A stretch of DNA of 64,000 nt from Streptomyces sp. NBC_00704. GTDB lineage: Bacteria > Actinomycetota > Actinomycetes > Streptomycetales > Streptomycetaceae. A program made the position numbers and the translations under genes. Positions within the stretch are counted from its first letter, which is position 1, and every line of letters starts with the position of its first letter. This document shows, piece after piece, positions 15,119-24,185 of the stretch. The stretch is taken from the NCBI RefSeq assembly GCF_036226605.1, contig NZ_CP109000.1:7684501-7748500 (forward strand), read 5' to 3'. The notes beneath the pieces were generated by a model. The model was given only the letters and a program-made list of their open reading frames with translations. It was not told the DNA's origin and did not search any database.

Positions 15119-16252
15119 ATGACGACACCTGTCACGATCATCGGAGCAGGGCTGGGCGGCCTCACGCTGGCCCGGGTGCTGCACGTGCACGGCATCCCGG
15201 CCACGGTCTACGAGGCGGAGCCCGCACCGGACGCCCGCCGCCAGGGCGGCCTGCTCGACCTGCACCCCCACAGCGGACAGGCCGCTCTGGAGGCGGCCGG
15301 CCTGACCGAGGAGTTCCGCAAGCGGATCCTGCCGGGGCGCGAGGCATACCGCGTCATGGACCAGGCGGCGAACGTGCTGCTCGACCTGCCCGATACCGGA
15401 ACCGGCGAACGCCCGGAGATCCCGCGCGGCGCACTGCGGCAGACGCTGCTCGACTCCCTGCCCGCCCGGACCGTCCGCTGGGGGCGCAAGGTCACCGGCG
15501 TACAGACCCTCGCCGGCGGCCGCCACCAGGTGCGCTTCGCCGACCAGGCCACCGTCGTCACGGACCTGCTCATCGGCGCCGACGGCGCCTGGTCGCGCGT
15601 GCGACCGCTGCTCTCCGACGCCGCTCCGCGGTACGTCGGCCTGTGCAGCGTGGAGACGTTCCTCTTCGACGCGGCGACCCGCCACCCCGCCTCCGCGGAG
15701 GCGGTCGGAGCCGGCTCACTGTTCGCGCTCGCACCGGGCAAGGGACTGCTGGCCCACCGGGAAGGCGGTGGAACCCTGCACACCTACGCGCAGCTCGCGA
15801 AGCCCCAGGACTGGTTCACCGGCCTGGACGCCACCGACGCCGCAGCCCTGACCGCACGCATAGCGGCGGAATTCAACGGCTGGGCCCCCCAGCTCACCGC
15901 CCTCGTCGCCGACAGCGACACCACGCCGGTCGTGCGGCCCGTCTTCACCCTGCCCGCCGGACACCGCTGGGACCGCACACGGGGAGTGACCCTGCTCGGC
16001 GACGCCGCCCACCTCCGCGAGCCGAACGGCGAAGGAGCCAACCTCGCCATGCAGGACGGCGCACACCTCGGCCGGGCCATCGCCGCGCACCCCGACGACG
16101 TGGAGGCCGCCCTCGCCGAGCACGAGCGCGCCATGTTCGCCCGGGCCGCCGACGTGGAGGCCGACGACGACGGCTTCTACACGATCATGATCGACGACCA
16201 TGCACCGCACGGCGTGCTCGCCCTGATGACGGGTGCCGCACACGGCGGCTGA
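15119..16252 (+). CDS. Tet(X)-like FAD monooxygenase
   Basis: The 377-residue protein is a class A flavoprotein hydroxylase. The FAD-binding GxGxxG is at residues 9-14 (IIGAGLGGLTLA), the DG motif reads LLIGADGAWSRVR, and the GD motif reads LLGDAAHLREPNGEGANLA. The segment GGLLDLHPHSGQAALEAAGL and LRQTLLDSL...TVRW resemble the tetracycline-inactivating Tet(X) group more than phenol-type hydroxylases. Many actinobacterial members exist without proven resistance activity; natural substrates may be polyketides. Control by the divergent TetR is likely. AGGAAACC precedes the ATG. Confidence 0.85.
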   Translation: MTTPVTIIGAGLGGLTLARVLHVHGIPATVYEAEPAPDARRQGGLLDLHPHSGQAALEAAGLTEEFRKRILPGREAYRVMDQAANVLLDLPDTGTGERPEIPRGALRQTLLDSLPARTVRWGRKVTGVQTLAGGRHQVRFADQATVVTDLLIGADGAWSRVRPLLSDAAPRYVGLCSVETFLFDAATRHPASAEAVGAGSLFALAPGKGLLAHREGGGTLHTYAQLAKPQDWFTGLDATDAAALTARIAAEFNGWAPQLTALVADSDTTPVVRPVFTLPAGHRWDRTRGVTLLGDAAHLREPNGEGANLAMQDGAHLGRAIAAHPDDVEAALAEHERAMFARAADVEADDDGFYTIMIDDHAPHGVLALMTGAAHGG

Positions 16253-16419
16253 CCCTCACCTCCACGCGCCCCGCGACAAGCGTCCGACGCGGGTTCCCGC
16301 CCCGGACCGACAAGGCCGCCCTCATGAGCAAAACCTCCTCGGAATGTGAATGTGCTCCACACAGCCGAGCGGGCAACCGAGCCCGGTATGGGCAGCCGGT
16401 CGCGGGGGACTCTTCCGCC

Positions 16420-16875
16420 ATGAACGGCATGAACGCCACGAACGGCATCGATCACAGCGGGCCCGATCGGGATCACCGGCGGCCCGAGGGGGTCAGCGAC
16501 GAGACGGTCGAAGCGCTGGGAGCCTTCTCCAAGGCCCTGGAAATGACCGAACGCGCGCGCGGACATCTCTACGAGTTCCACCAGCTGACCGGAAGCGCGG
16601 ATCTGGAACTCGACCGGGCCGCCGCCCTCCTGAGGAAAGCCGGACACCCGCAATGGGCGGACCGCGTCGAGGCGGACATCATCGGACGAAACGTGATTCC
16701 GGGGCACTGGACCTTCCAGATCATCGAGGAGTACAACCGCACGTACTACGAGCCCTTCAAGGCGGCGGAACGCCAGGCGTTGGAGGAACTGGCGGACGGA
16801 CGCGATCACCTCTACGAGGCGGAGATGAAGGAGGCCCGGCGCACGGCAGGGCATCCCGACCACACCGCTCGGTAG
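16420..16875 (+). CDS. Conserved hypothetical protein
   Basis: The 151-residue protein is not assignable to a function, but its core reads like a family I have seen in streptomycete genomes: SDETVEALGAFSKALEMTER, ARGHLYEFHQLTGSADLELD and NVIPGHWTFQIIEEYNRTYY. It is highly charged, helical and soluble, rich in Glu and Arg. The frame is open back to 16324, but the first 32 residues from there are low-complexity and lack a ribosome site; a GGGGGA lies before 16420. It stands alone after the monooxygenase gene. Confidence 0.65.
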   Translation: MNGMNATNGIDHSGPDRDHRRPEGVSDETVEALGAFSKALEMTERARGHLYEFHQLTGSADLELDRAAALLRKAGHPQWADRVEADIIGRNVIPGHWTFQIIEEYNRTYYEPFKAAERQALEELADGRDHLYEAEMKEARRTAGHPDHTAR

Positions 16876-17187
16876 CGCCGACTCCCCGTGGGGGCCGTCT
16901 GACCCTCCCGTGCCCTCCGGGGCGCGGCTCCCGCGCTCTCGGAGCCCCGCCCCGGCCCGGATCGGCCGTGCTCCGCCCCGACGGCCGAGCGCGCCGGCTC
17001 AGCGCGCCGGCTCGGCGCGTCGGAGCCGCGGCAACCCGCACGGTTCCTCCACGGCCGGCTCATGAAGGCGCTCCGCGCTCCGGGGTCTGCGCGCCGTGCC
17101 TTCCGGCCCCGTGCCATGATCTTGAGACGTCGGCCACGGACGTGACGGCGACGACAGCCAGGCCTGCGGACGAGGAGACGACGACCG

Positions 17188-18201
17188 ATGACCGATTCCG
17201 ACGCCGTCGAGATCCTCGCGGACGTCCACCGGGGCGTCGGCCGCATCCTTGTGAACCGGCCCAAGGCGCTCAACGCCCTGACGACGGACATGGTCGTCGC
17301 CCTCGACCAGGTGCTCGCCGAGTGGGAACGCACCCCGCTGACCGCCGTGGTGCTCGCGAGCACCAGCGCGAAGGCCTTCTGCGCCGGCGGAGACATCCGC
17401 ACGATCCGCGAACACAGTCTCGCCGGGGATGCCGAGGCCGCCGAGCGGTTCTTCGCCTCCGAGTACCGGCTCAACGCCCGGATCGCCGAATATCCCGTGC
17501 CGTTCGTGTCGCTCATCGACGGTCTGTGCATGGGCGGCGGACTCGGGCTGTCCGTCCACGGCAGCTTCCGCGTCGTCACCGAGCGGGCCGTGCTGGCGAT
17601 GCCCGAGACCGGGATCGGATTCTTCCCGGACGTCGGGGCCAGCTACTTCCTGCCGCGGCTGCCCGGCGCGATCGGCATGTACCTGGGACTCACCGGGAGC
17701 CGGCTCGACGCGGCCGACGCCCTCTACACGGGGCTCGGCACGCACTTCGTCCCCGCCGACGGGCTCGACGCGGTCGGGGATGCCCTGGCCGACGCCCCCG
17801 GCCAACCGGTCGATGTGGTCCTGAACCGCCTCGCCGGCCGTTCCCCGGTGGGGGAGAGCAGGCTGGCCGCCGTACGCGGGGACCTGGACCGGGCGTTCGG
17901 CGCGCCGACCCTCGGTGAGATCGATGCACGTCTGCGCCGCCTGGGTACCGCCTGGGCGACCACCGCCCTCGCCGCCCTCGAATCCGCCTCGCCGCAGAGC
18001 CTGGAGATCACGCACGCCCTGCTGGCCCGGGGCAGACAGCGCACGTTGCGCGAGTGCCTCGACGCCGAACTCGCCCTCACGCGGACGACCATTCGCACGC
18101 CGGACTTCCTGGATGGCGTCCGTGCGGCCCTGGTCGACAAGGACCGCACTCCCGTCTGGCAACGTGCCGCGCTCGCCGGACGGACGCGGTCGTCGTCCTG
18201 A
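17188..18201 (+). CDS. Enoyl-CoA hydratase / 3-hydroxyisobutyryl-CoA hydrolase family
   Basis: The 337-residue protein has the crotonase fold with a long C-terminal part, as in 3-hydroxyisobutyryl-CoA hydrolases of valine breakdown. Oxyanion-hole segments AFCAGGDIRTIRE and DGLCMGGGLGLSVHG are present, with MPETGIGFFPDVGASYFLPR, which carries the Glu and Asp typical of the hydrolase subgroup. The C-terminal SPQSLEITHALLARGR also matches that subgroup. Other valine-pathway genes are not nearby, so the pathway role is inferred. GAGGAGACGACGACCG precedes the ATG. Confidence 0.87.
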   Translation: MTDSDAVEILADVHRGVGRILVNRPKALNALTTDMVVALDQVLAEWERTPLTAVVLASTSAKAFCAGGDIRTIREHSLAGDAEAAERFFASEYRLNARIAEYPVPFVSLIDGLCMGGGLGLSVHGSFRVVTERAVLAMPETGIGFFPDVGASYFLPRLPGAIGMYLGLTGSRLDAADALYTGLGTHFVPADGLDAVGDALADAPGQPVDVVLNRLAGRSPVGESRLAAVRGDLDRAFGAPTLGEIDARLRRLGTAWATTALAALESASPQSLEITHALLARGRQRTLRECLDAELALTRTTIRTPDFLDGVRAALVDKDRTPVWQRAALAGRTRSSS

Positions 18202-18301
18202 GCAGCCTCGCGCCGCCTTTCCCGGCGAGCGCCACCGGCGCCAGGGTCCGGCGCCCGGCGGTGCCCCGCCTCCAGCGGGATGCCCCCGGCAAGGACCGAT
18301 G

Positions 18302-18748
18302 TCAGGTGAGGGCGGTGACCAGAAGGGTGAAGGCGCCGATGAGGACGGCGACGCGGACGTAGTGCCAGCGCTCCCAGCGGTTGAGCTGCTCTTTCCAGTC
18401 CGCGGGCCGGTTCTCGGGCGTCCATGTCTTGTTGCGGTTGTTGATCGGGACGAGCAGCAGTATCGACATCACCACGCTGAGGAGCAGCAGCGCGGCGGAG
18501 CCCACGACCAGGCCGGCGCCGTCGTGGTGCCGCCCGGCGATGGCCCAGACCGACGCGAGGGCGAGCGAGCCGATGTACCAGACCGGCATGACGGCGCCCA
18601 GCATCCGGCCGCCGTGGGCCTTGCCGAGCTGGCCGGCGTCCTCGGGGAGTGCGTTGAAGATCGGGGCCATGACGAAGGCGACGGCGAACTCCACCCCCAC
18701 CATCACGCCGACGGCCACGGTGGTGAACACCTCGAGTGCGATGAGCAT
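18302..18748 (-). CDS. DUF1772 (anthrone oxygenase-like) membrane protein
   Basis: The 148-residue protein has four hydrophobic segments (about residues 3-28, 50-70, 78-102, 128-147) and the pattern NNRNKTW then WERWHYVRV, characteristic of DUF1772, a family that includes anthrone-oxygenase-like proteins. Function is generally unknown. It is divergent from a TetR gene at 18840, and an operator copy lies 19 bases upstream of its start, so it is very probably the repressor's target. Confidence 0.85.
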   Translation of the reverse strand: MLIALEVFTTVAVGVMVGVEFAVAFVMAPIFNALPEDAGQLGKAHGGRMLGAVMPVWYIGSLALASVWAIAGRHHDGAGLVVGSAALLLLSVVMSILLLVPINNRNKTWTPENRPADWKEQLNRWERWHYVRVAVLIGAFTLLVTALT

Positions 18749-18766
18749 GACGGTCTCCCTTGGTTT

Positions 18767-18830
18767 CTAGCGTTGCTAGCTGTGGAGATGACGCTAGTAC
18801 TACTGCCGCTCCTTTGTCTAGCGGTGCTAG
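18767..18830. promoter_or_regulatory. Paired TetR operators CTAGC-N3-GCTAG
   Basis: CTAGCGTTGCTAG (18767-18779) and CTAGCGGTGCTAG (18818-18830) are identical except for one central base. They flank the intergenic promoters and end 19 and 10 bases from the DUF1772 and TetR starts respectively. Binding by the adjacent TetR is a strong inference. Confidence 0.75.
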
Positions 18831-18839
18831 GATCGAATC

Positions 18840-19418
18840 ATGTCGGTAAAGGAACGCAAGGAGCGCGAGCGGGCGGCCCGCGAGAGCCTCATCGTGGCCA
18901 CGGCCCGTGAACTCGCGGAGCAGCAGGGCTGGGACGCGGTCACCACGCGACGGCTCGCCGAGCGCATCGAGTACAGCCAGCCCGTCCTCTACAGCCACTT
19001 CCGCGGCAAGCGCGAGATCATCGGCGCCGTCGCTCTCCAGGGCGCCGCCGAGCTCGCCGTCGCGCTGCGGGCCGCGACCTCCGCCGCGAACGGACCCCGC
19101 GCCCGGGTCACCGCCCTGGCTCGCGGTTACCTCGACTTCGCCGAGCGCAACCCGGCGGTCTACGACGCCCTCTTCCAGCTCGACGGCGGCCTGGCGTACG
19201 CCCAAGAGGACACCCCGGAACCGCTCAAGGACGCCTTCGCCGCGCTGCTGGAGTGCCTCGGCGAGGTCGCCGGGGACGGTGTCCACCCAGGGGTGTTCAC
19301 CGAGGTGTTCTGGGCGTCGCTGCACGGAATCGTGACCCTGACCCGAGCGGGGCGTCTGCCGCCGGAGCTCGCCGCGCAGCGGGTGGACCTGCTGGTGGAC
19401 CGCCTCGCCGTGCTCTGA
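18840..19418 (+). CDS. TetR-family repressor
   Basis: The 192-residue protein has a standard TetR HTH (RESLIVATARELAEQQGWDA, TTRRLAERIEYSQPVLYSHF) and a C-terminal domain of the WHG/TetR_C type (YDALFQLDGGLAY, FTEVFWASLHGIVTL). It is divergent from the DUF1772 gene and bounded by two matched palindromes, one only ten bases before its ATG. Autoregulation plus control of the membrane protein is expected. Ligand unknown. Confidence 0.9.
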   Translation: MSVKERKERERAARESLIVATARELAEQQGWDAVTTRRLAERIEYSQPVLYSHFRGKREIIGAVALQGAAELAVALRAATSAANGPRARVTALARGYLDFAERNPAVYDALFQLDGGLAYAQEDTPEPLKDAFAALLECLGEVAGDGVHPGVFTEVFWASLHGIVTLTRAGRLPPELAAQRVDLLVDRLAVL

Positions 19419-19646
19419 AGCGCCGGCCCGGCGGGCAGGCCGTCCGGCCGGGGCACCGGGTGCGCGGACGAGCGCGATTCAGGCCGCGCTCGGGTCCGCC
19501 TCCAGGCCGCGCTCCTAACGTGGGTGACCAGCGACGATCGCGCGCGTGACGCTCATGGCCGGACGGCCTGCCCCGTGGACCCGTGGACCCGTGGACCCGT
19601 GGGCAAGCGGCCGGCCGGCCACGCCGTGAATGACCCGAGGAGTCCG

Positions 19647-19979
19647 ATGTCCACCAGCACATACACGTACCTGTGTCGTTTCGAGGCACTGGAGGAGGGG
19701 GTCCCCCGGCGGTTCGAGGCGCAAGGCGTGGCCGTCTCGTTGGTGCTGACCGGCGGCGAGGTCTTCGCGATCCACGACGTGTGCTCGCACGCGGCCGTCT
19801 CGCTGTCCGAGGGGGAGGTGGAGGGCTGCGCGGTCGAGTGCTGGCTGCACGGTTCCCGCTTCGACCTGCGCAGCGGAAAGCCCCTGGACCCGCCGGCGAC
19901 CCGGCCCGTCCCGGTGTATCCCGTACGGGTCGAGGACGGGTCCGTCTACGTCGACGTCACCACGCCCGACGAACGCTGA
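19647..19979 (+). CDS. Rieske-type ferredoxin
   Basis: The 110-residue protein is a small Rieske [2Fe-2S] ferredoxin. Cluster ligands are CSH (in HDVCSHAAVSLSE) and CWLH (in VECWLHGSRFDLR), followed by the PVPVYPVRVEDGSVYV strands. It could donate electrons to an aromatic-ring dioxygenase or work beside the Suf Fe-S machinery, as such genes often do, but neither is encoded nearby. GAGGAGTCCG sets the start at 19647. A short CCCGTGGAC triplication lies just upstream around 19573-19600. Confidence 0.85.
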   Translation: MSTSTYTYLCRFEALEEGVPRRFEAQGVAVSLVLTGGEVFAIHDVCSHAAVSLSEGEVEGCAVECWLHGSRFDLRSGKPLDPPATRPVPVYPVRVEDGSVYVDVTTPDER

Positions 19980-20152
19980 CCGACGCCAAGTCGGGACGAT
20001 GGGGAGCGTGAGGACGTCACGGCCTTCTTCGTATGGCCTTCCGCACGATGGCCTGGCCGTGGCGTCCACGCGAGCCGCTGCTCAGGCCCGTCCGCCCGCC
20101 GTCCTCCGCCCCGTCGCCGAGCGTTTCGCGGCCCTGTGACCGAACGGAACGC

Positions 20153-20190
20153 GCCGGTGCCTTGCCCGCGGTCGCGGGCAAGGCACCGGC
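20153..20190. terminator. Strong hairpin after the subtilase gene
   Basis: GCCGGTGCCTTGCCCGCG (20153-20170) pairs fully with its reverse complement at 20173-20190. The hairpin lies 46 bases past the subtilase stop and between convergent genes, so it can end transcription from both sides. Confidence 0.8.
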
Positions 20191-20236
20191 GTCGGCGAGA
20201 TGTGCCGTACCGGGGCGCTGCCCGGCTGGTCCCGCG

Positions 20237-22036
20237 CTAGAAGGTCAGGTTCCAGGCGTCGATCTTGCCCGTGTCGGAGGCGGCGTTGTCGTTGACCCGC
20301 AGCTTCCAGGTGCCGTTCGCGACCTCCGAGGAGGCGTTCACGGTGTAGGTCTGGGCGATGTTGTCGGCGCTGCCGCCGGCGCGGTTGTGCAGCGTGTAGA
20401 CGGTGCCGTCCGGCGCCACCAGGTCGACCTTCAGGTCACCGATGTAGGTGTGCTTGATGTCCACACCCACCTTGAGGGTGGCCGGGGCGTTGCCGGTCAC
20501 GCCGGTGACGGTGATCGGGCTCTCCACGGTCGCGTTGTCCTTGACGGCGAAGTCCGTGAGGTTCTCGAAGTACTTGCCGGCCGGCGGGGTCGTGCCGACG
20601 GCCTTGAGGGCGTCGACCTGTCCTTCGCCGAAGAACGAGTTGTTTGCCGTCGTGCCCGTGCAGCGGCTGTCCGAGGGGCAGGCGATGTCGTTGGCCTGCG
20701 CGGCCAGTTTGGCGCGGATCTGCGCCGGGGTGATTCCCGGGTCGGCGCTGGCGATGAGCGCCGCCACGCCGACCACGTGCGGGGTGGCCATCGAGGTGCC
20801 GCTCTTGCTGCCGTAGCCGCCGCCGGGGACGGTGGAGTACACGTTGCTGCCCGGCGCCGCGACGTCGATGACGCCCTGGCCGTAGTTGGAGAACGAGGCC
20901 TTGGTGACGCCCGTGCCGTTGGCCGCGACCGTGACCACGCCCGGCAGCTCGGTCGGGATGTCGAGGCAGGCGTTGGTGATGGTGCGGGTGACCGGCGTCG
21001 AGTCGTTCGGGCTCGCGGAGTCGGTCGTCTTGTGGGCGAGGTCGTAGTTCTCGTTGCCCGCGGCGGCGATCTGGAGGGAGCCCTTGCCCTCGGCGTACTC
21101 CTGGGCGCGCTTGACGCCTTCGATGATGGCGGCCTGGTCGATGTTGTCCGGGCAGTTGAACTGCCAAGGGTCCGTGTAATAACTGTTGTTGGTGACCTTG
21201 AAGCCGTGGTCACCGGCCCAGACGAAGCCGCAGATCGTGTTCTCGGCGAAGAAGAAGGAGTTGCCCGGCTCGGCGACCCGGACCGCGGCGATCTTCACCC
21301 CCGGCGCCACGCCGACGACGCCCTTGCCGTTCTTGGCCGCGGCGACGGTGCCGGCCACGTGGGTGCCGTGCGTGTCGACGTCCCGCCAGGCGCCGGTACG
21401 GGTGTCGGGCTTGCCGTAGGCGCAGGAGACGGAGTCGGCCGCGTCGAAGTTCGGTGCCAGGTCCTGGTGTTGGTCGTCCACGCCGGTGTCCAGGATGCCG
21501 ACCTTGACGGAGGCGGAGCCCGGGTTCACGGCCCAGGCCTGGTCGGCCTTGATCTGGCTCATGTCGGCCCGGACCGGTTCCCCGGCCGGGGTCGAGGCCT
21601 GGGCCGGGCTGGTCGGCAGCGCCGGGGAGTACGCGTCGGCCGGGACGTCCGAGGTGCGCGTGGCGCCGACCTGCTGCACGCCCGCGACGGTGCGCATGGT
21701 GGCGGCGAATCCGCTGGACGCCGAGTGGGCGACGATCACGCCGATGGCGTCGAAGTTCGAGAAGACGGTGCCGCCGTTGGCCGTGATCGCGGAGCGGACC
21801 GCCGCGTTGTCGCCGGGGGCGGTGATCACGAGGTAGGCGCGCGTGCCGGCCACCCAGGCCGCACTCGCGGCAGCCGGCACGGTGGCCGGAGCGTGGGCCT
21901 CGGCGGCCGGCGCGGCGGAGGGGACGACGGGGAGCGTGCCCGCGAGGGCGCCGGGAGCGCCGAACGCGAGGGCCGCGCCGAGCGTGGCCGCCAGCAGCAG
22001 CGTGCGTCTGGAGCGGCTCGATATGTGGGGTATCAA
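20237..22036 (-). CDS. Secreted S8 subtilase with P-domain
   Basis: The 599-residue preproprotein has a signal peptide (residues 1-33), an inhibitor-like propeptide (YLVITAPGDNAAVRSAITAN region), a subtilisin catalytic domain and a C-terminal proprotein-convertase P-domain (about 490-599). The triad is visible: Asp183 in VGILDTGVDD, His223 in DTHGTHVAG and Ser415 in SGTSMATPH, with oxyanion Asn328 in AAAGNENYD. It should be exported and self-processed. A TTG at 22036 is the best start, since GGAGG lies eight bases upstream and the signal peptide follows; an upstream in-frame start at 22108 would put 24 odd residues before it. Confidence 0.9.
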   Translation of the reverse strand: MIPHISSRSRRTLLLAATLGAALAFGAPGALAGTLPVVPSAAPAAEAHAPATVPAAASAAWVAGTRAYLVITAPGDNAAVRSAITANGGTVFSNFDAIGVIVAHSASSGFAATMRTVAGVQQVGATRTSDVPADAYSPALPTSPAQASTPAGEPVRADMSQIKADQAWAVNPGSASVKVGILDTGVDDQHQDLAPNFDAADSVSCAYGKPDTRTGAWRDVDTHGTHVAGTVAAAKNGKGVVGVAPGVKIAAVRVAEPGNSFFFAENTICGFVWAGDHGFKVTNNSYYTDPWQFNCPDNIDQAAIIEGVKRAQEYAEGKGSLQIAAAGNENYDLAHKTTDSASPNDSTPVTRTITNACLDIPTELPGVVTVAANGTGVTKASFSNYGQGVIDVAAPGSNVYSTVPGGGYGSKSGTSMATPHVVGVAALIASADPGITPAQIRAKLAAQANDIACPSDSRCTGTTANNSFFGEGQVDALKAVGTTPPAGKYFENLTDFAVKDNATVESPITVTGVTGNAPATLKVGVDIKHTYIGDLKVDLVAPDGTVYTLHNRAGGSADNIAQTYTVNASSEVANGTWKLRVNDNAASDTGKIDAWNLTF

Positions 22037-22700
22037 TGCGTCCTCCGAAGACGGCCCGGCCGTGCTTATGGCACTGGCCGGGCCGTACGAAACGAGTGGT
22101 GGACGCAAGATGTCAGACGCGTGCTCCTGTGCGGAAGTACCTTTTCGTGCCGGGACGTTGCAGGAGCATGGCTGAAAAGAGACCTACTCCGAAGGCTGTC
22201 CGGCCAGCGCGACCGCTGCACGGCGCGAAGACCGGAGCGGTCGGCCGGTCTGCCCGACGACGGCGATCGTCAGCGGAACGCGCCCGCTGCCGCCGCCTAC
22301 TGCGCCGACCGCGTCCGCGGCAGTGCTGCCGCCCGCCAACAGCTCCCAGCAGAGAAAGAGTGAACCCGTCCACGGCCCGCGGTCAGCGGCCGTCAGCGGA
22401 GTCGTCGCCATTCACTTTCGGGTGATGTCTCTCAGGAGCACGGGGGCTGGCGCGGTGTGGGCGCGCTTCGCCCCTCGACCGCTCCCCACCAGGGGAGATC
22501 GACCTGCCGTGCCGTCAACTCCGCGCCACGGGAACGTAGATGAGCGATGCAGGCGAGAGTCGCGGTCACGTGCGCGACCGGTAACCTCACGCGCGTTTCA
22601 CTCCGTTTCCTCGCGCACATCGGCGGAGTGTGTGCGAACGACCCGGCGGCATCCATGTGCCGCGCGGGATCCCACGCGGCGCGAAGGCCGGCTGCGGAGA
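22037..22700. other. Intergenic region, subtilase to lamin-tail gene
   Basis: About 660 bases between divergent genes. Both promoters should lie here. I see no convincing additional gene or clear operator. Confidence 0.45.
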
Positions 22701-23228
22701 ATGCTCACACCACGAGGGGGACCCTTGTCTGCTTCTGCTTCTGCTTCCGTTTCTGCTTCAGCCCTCGCCCGTCGGCTTGCCGCCGCCGCGCTGGCGTCCG
22801 GTGTACTGGTCTCGGCGGCGGCGCTGCCGGCGACCGCGGTCGGCGACGCCCGTCCAGGGCGCCCGAAGGTGCAGATCTCAGCCGTCGTCTACGACTCACC
22901 GGGACGCGACGACCACTCCAACCGCTCGCTGAACAAGGAGCGGGTGCAACTGGTCAACCCCACACGCCATGCGGTCAACCTCGACGGCTGGACCCTCGCC
23001 GGCGGGGACGGCGCCGCCTACACCTTCCACCACTACCGCCTGGCCGCCCGCACCACGGTCCGCGTCCACACCGGCAAGGGCCGCGACACCCGCGACGACC
23101 TCTACCAGAACCGCCGTGACTACGTCTGGGACAACGCCTCCGGCACCGCCACCCTGCGCGACGACCACGGCCGCCTCGTCGACGCCTCCTCCTGGGGCCA
23201 CGCCCGCCACCGCCACGGCCGCCACTGA
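22701..23228 (+). CDS. Secreted lamin-tail-domain protein
   Basis: The 175-residue protein has a signal peptide with an unusual Ser-Ala alternation (SASASASVSASALARRLAAA) and cleavage near residue 47. The mature part is a lamin-tail (LTD) beta-sandwich: VQISAVVYDSPGRDDHSNRS, NKERVQLVNPTRHAVNLDGW and TATLRDDHGRLVDASSWG. The domain is found on many secreted bacterial proteins and may bind surfaces or other proteins; here it stands alone without an enzyme domain. The tail is His/Arg-rich (GHARHRHGRH). GGAG lies six bases before the ATG. Confidence 0.82.
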   Translation: MLTPRGGPLSASASASVSASALARRLAAAALASGVLVSAAALPATAVGDARPGRPKVQISAVVYDSPGRDDHSNRSLNKERVQLVNPTRHAVNLDGWTLAGGDGAAYTFHHYRLAARTTVRVHTGKGRDTRDDLYQNRRDYVWDNASGTATLRDDHGRLVDASSWGHARHRHGRH

Positions 23229-23778
23229 GGCCCGCAACGCTTGGTGCACCGGGGCCTGCGGGTGAGTCGGCAGGCAGCTGATCGACGGCACTTCGCGAGG
23301 GTGATGTGCGTCACAGTTCTGGAATCGAGGAGGGCCTCTCCTTCAAGGCGGCGTCCCAACTTGCCACCTCTTTCCATTGGTTCGACGGGCCGGGCGGGGG
23401 GCTGAGCGGCGTCAGGCTTCGATTCGCCGAGATGCAGCGGCTCGACGGTCCGTATGTCGTGAACCGTCCGCATGTCCATCACCTGCCGTGCGAGGCCCTG
23501 CCGCACCCTTCCCGGCTCGCGATCACCACATGTTGAGAGCGCTCTTCCCTTTCGATTCGCCGCATTGGCCGTGCATTTCCGCATGCCGTCCCTGCGAATT
23601 GAACTCGACGTTCCGATGCCTGTTACCCATGAGCGTCCTGATGTTTCTGAGACAGCGTCAATGCGCGTTGTCTTCCTGTCATTTGGGCGCAACACTGGTC
23701 TTCACACGGAGTCGATTGCCCAATCCTGGTTCCTCACGGGGCGGGCGACGGCCGGGTGTGGAAAGGAGGTGGATTCAC
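23229..23778. other. Long AT-richer leader region
   Basis: About 550 bases before the small membrane-protein gene, less GC-rich than the flanks. TTCGATTCGCCG occurs twice (23418-23429, 23551-23562). No convincing gene is seen. Confidence 0.45.
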
Positions 23779-23937
23779 ATGGGTATGAAGATGACAATGA
23801 CCACCCGTTGCACGGTCGCCGTGGGCTGGCGGCACGTGCGAGTGGTCATCATCGTCGTCGTCATCGCGATCCTGAGTGTGCTGACTCGGGAACCCGGTGA
23901 CCCGTCACTGCTCGACGCGCTTCTGCCGCGCGTCTGA
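23779..23937 (+). CDS. 52-residue membrane peptide
   Basis: A near-ideal Shine-Dalgarno, AAAGGAGGTGG, precedes this ATG by seven bases, the strongest ribosome site I noticed in the window. The peptide has a basic, Met/Thr-rich start, one hydrophobic helix (VVIIVVVIAILSVL, about residues 22-35) and a polar tail. A terminator-like hairpin follows. It is convergent with the lasso cluster, ending 248 bases from the B gene stop. I do not recognise it; as a tiny membrane protein beside a lasso cluster without transporter it might be linked to export or immunity, but this is speculation. Confidence 0.65.
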   Translation: MGMKMTMTTRCTVAVGWRHVRVVIIVVVIAILSVLTREPGDPSLLDALLPRV

Positions 23938-23961
23938 GGGCTGCACCGACCCTCTGAACCG

Positions 23962-23990
23962 GGGCGGTTGCCGGATACCGGCGACCGCCC
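23962..23990. terminator. Terminator between membrane peptide and lasso cluster
   Basis: GGGCGGTTGCCGG (23962-23974) pairs with CCGGCGACCGCCC (23978-23990) around an ATA loop, with one T-G pair, followed by TTCCTCAT. It lies 24 bases past the peptide stop. Confidence 0.7.
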
Positions 23991-24185
23991 TTCCTCATGC
24001 AGAGGTTAGCGCACTGACGCGGCCCCTTGAAGGGGAATGCCGCTCGTATCCGGTTCCGCGCCTTACAACTATCCGGTAGAACGCACACCACACTGTCGGG
24101 AGGATTCGATTCGAACGAGCCGCGCGCTTATGAAGATCCCCTTCTCCTCCTTTCCGCGATGTGTGATCCCCCCCGGAGGGCCGGC

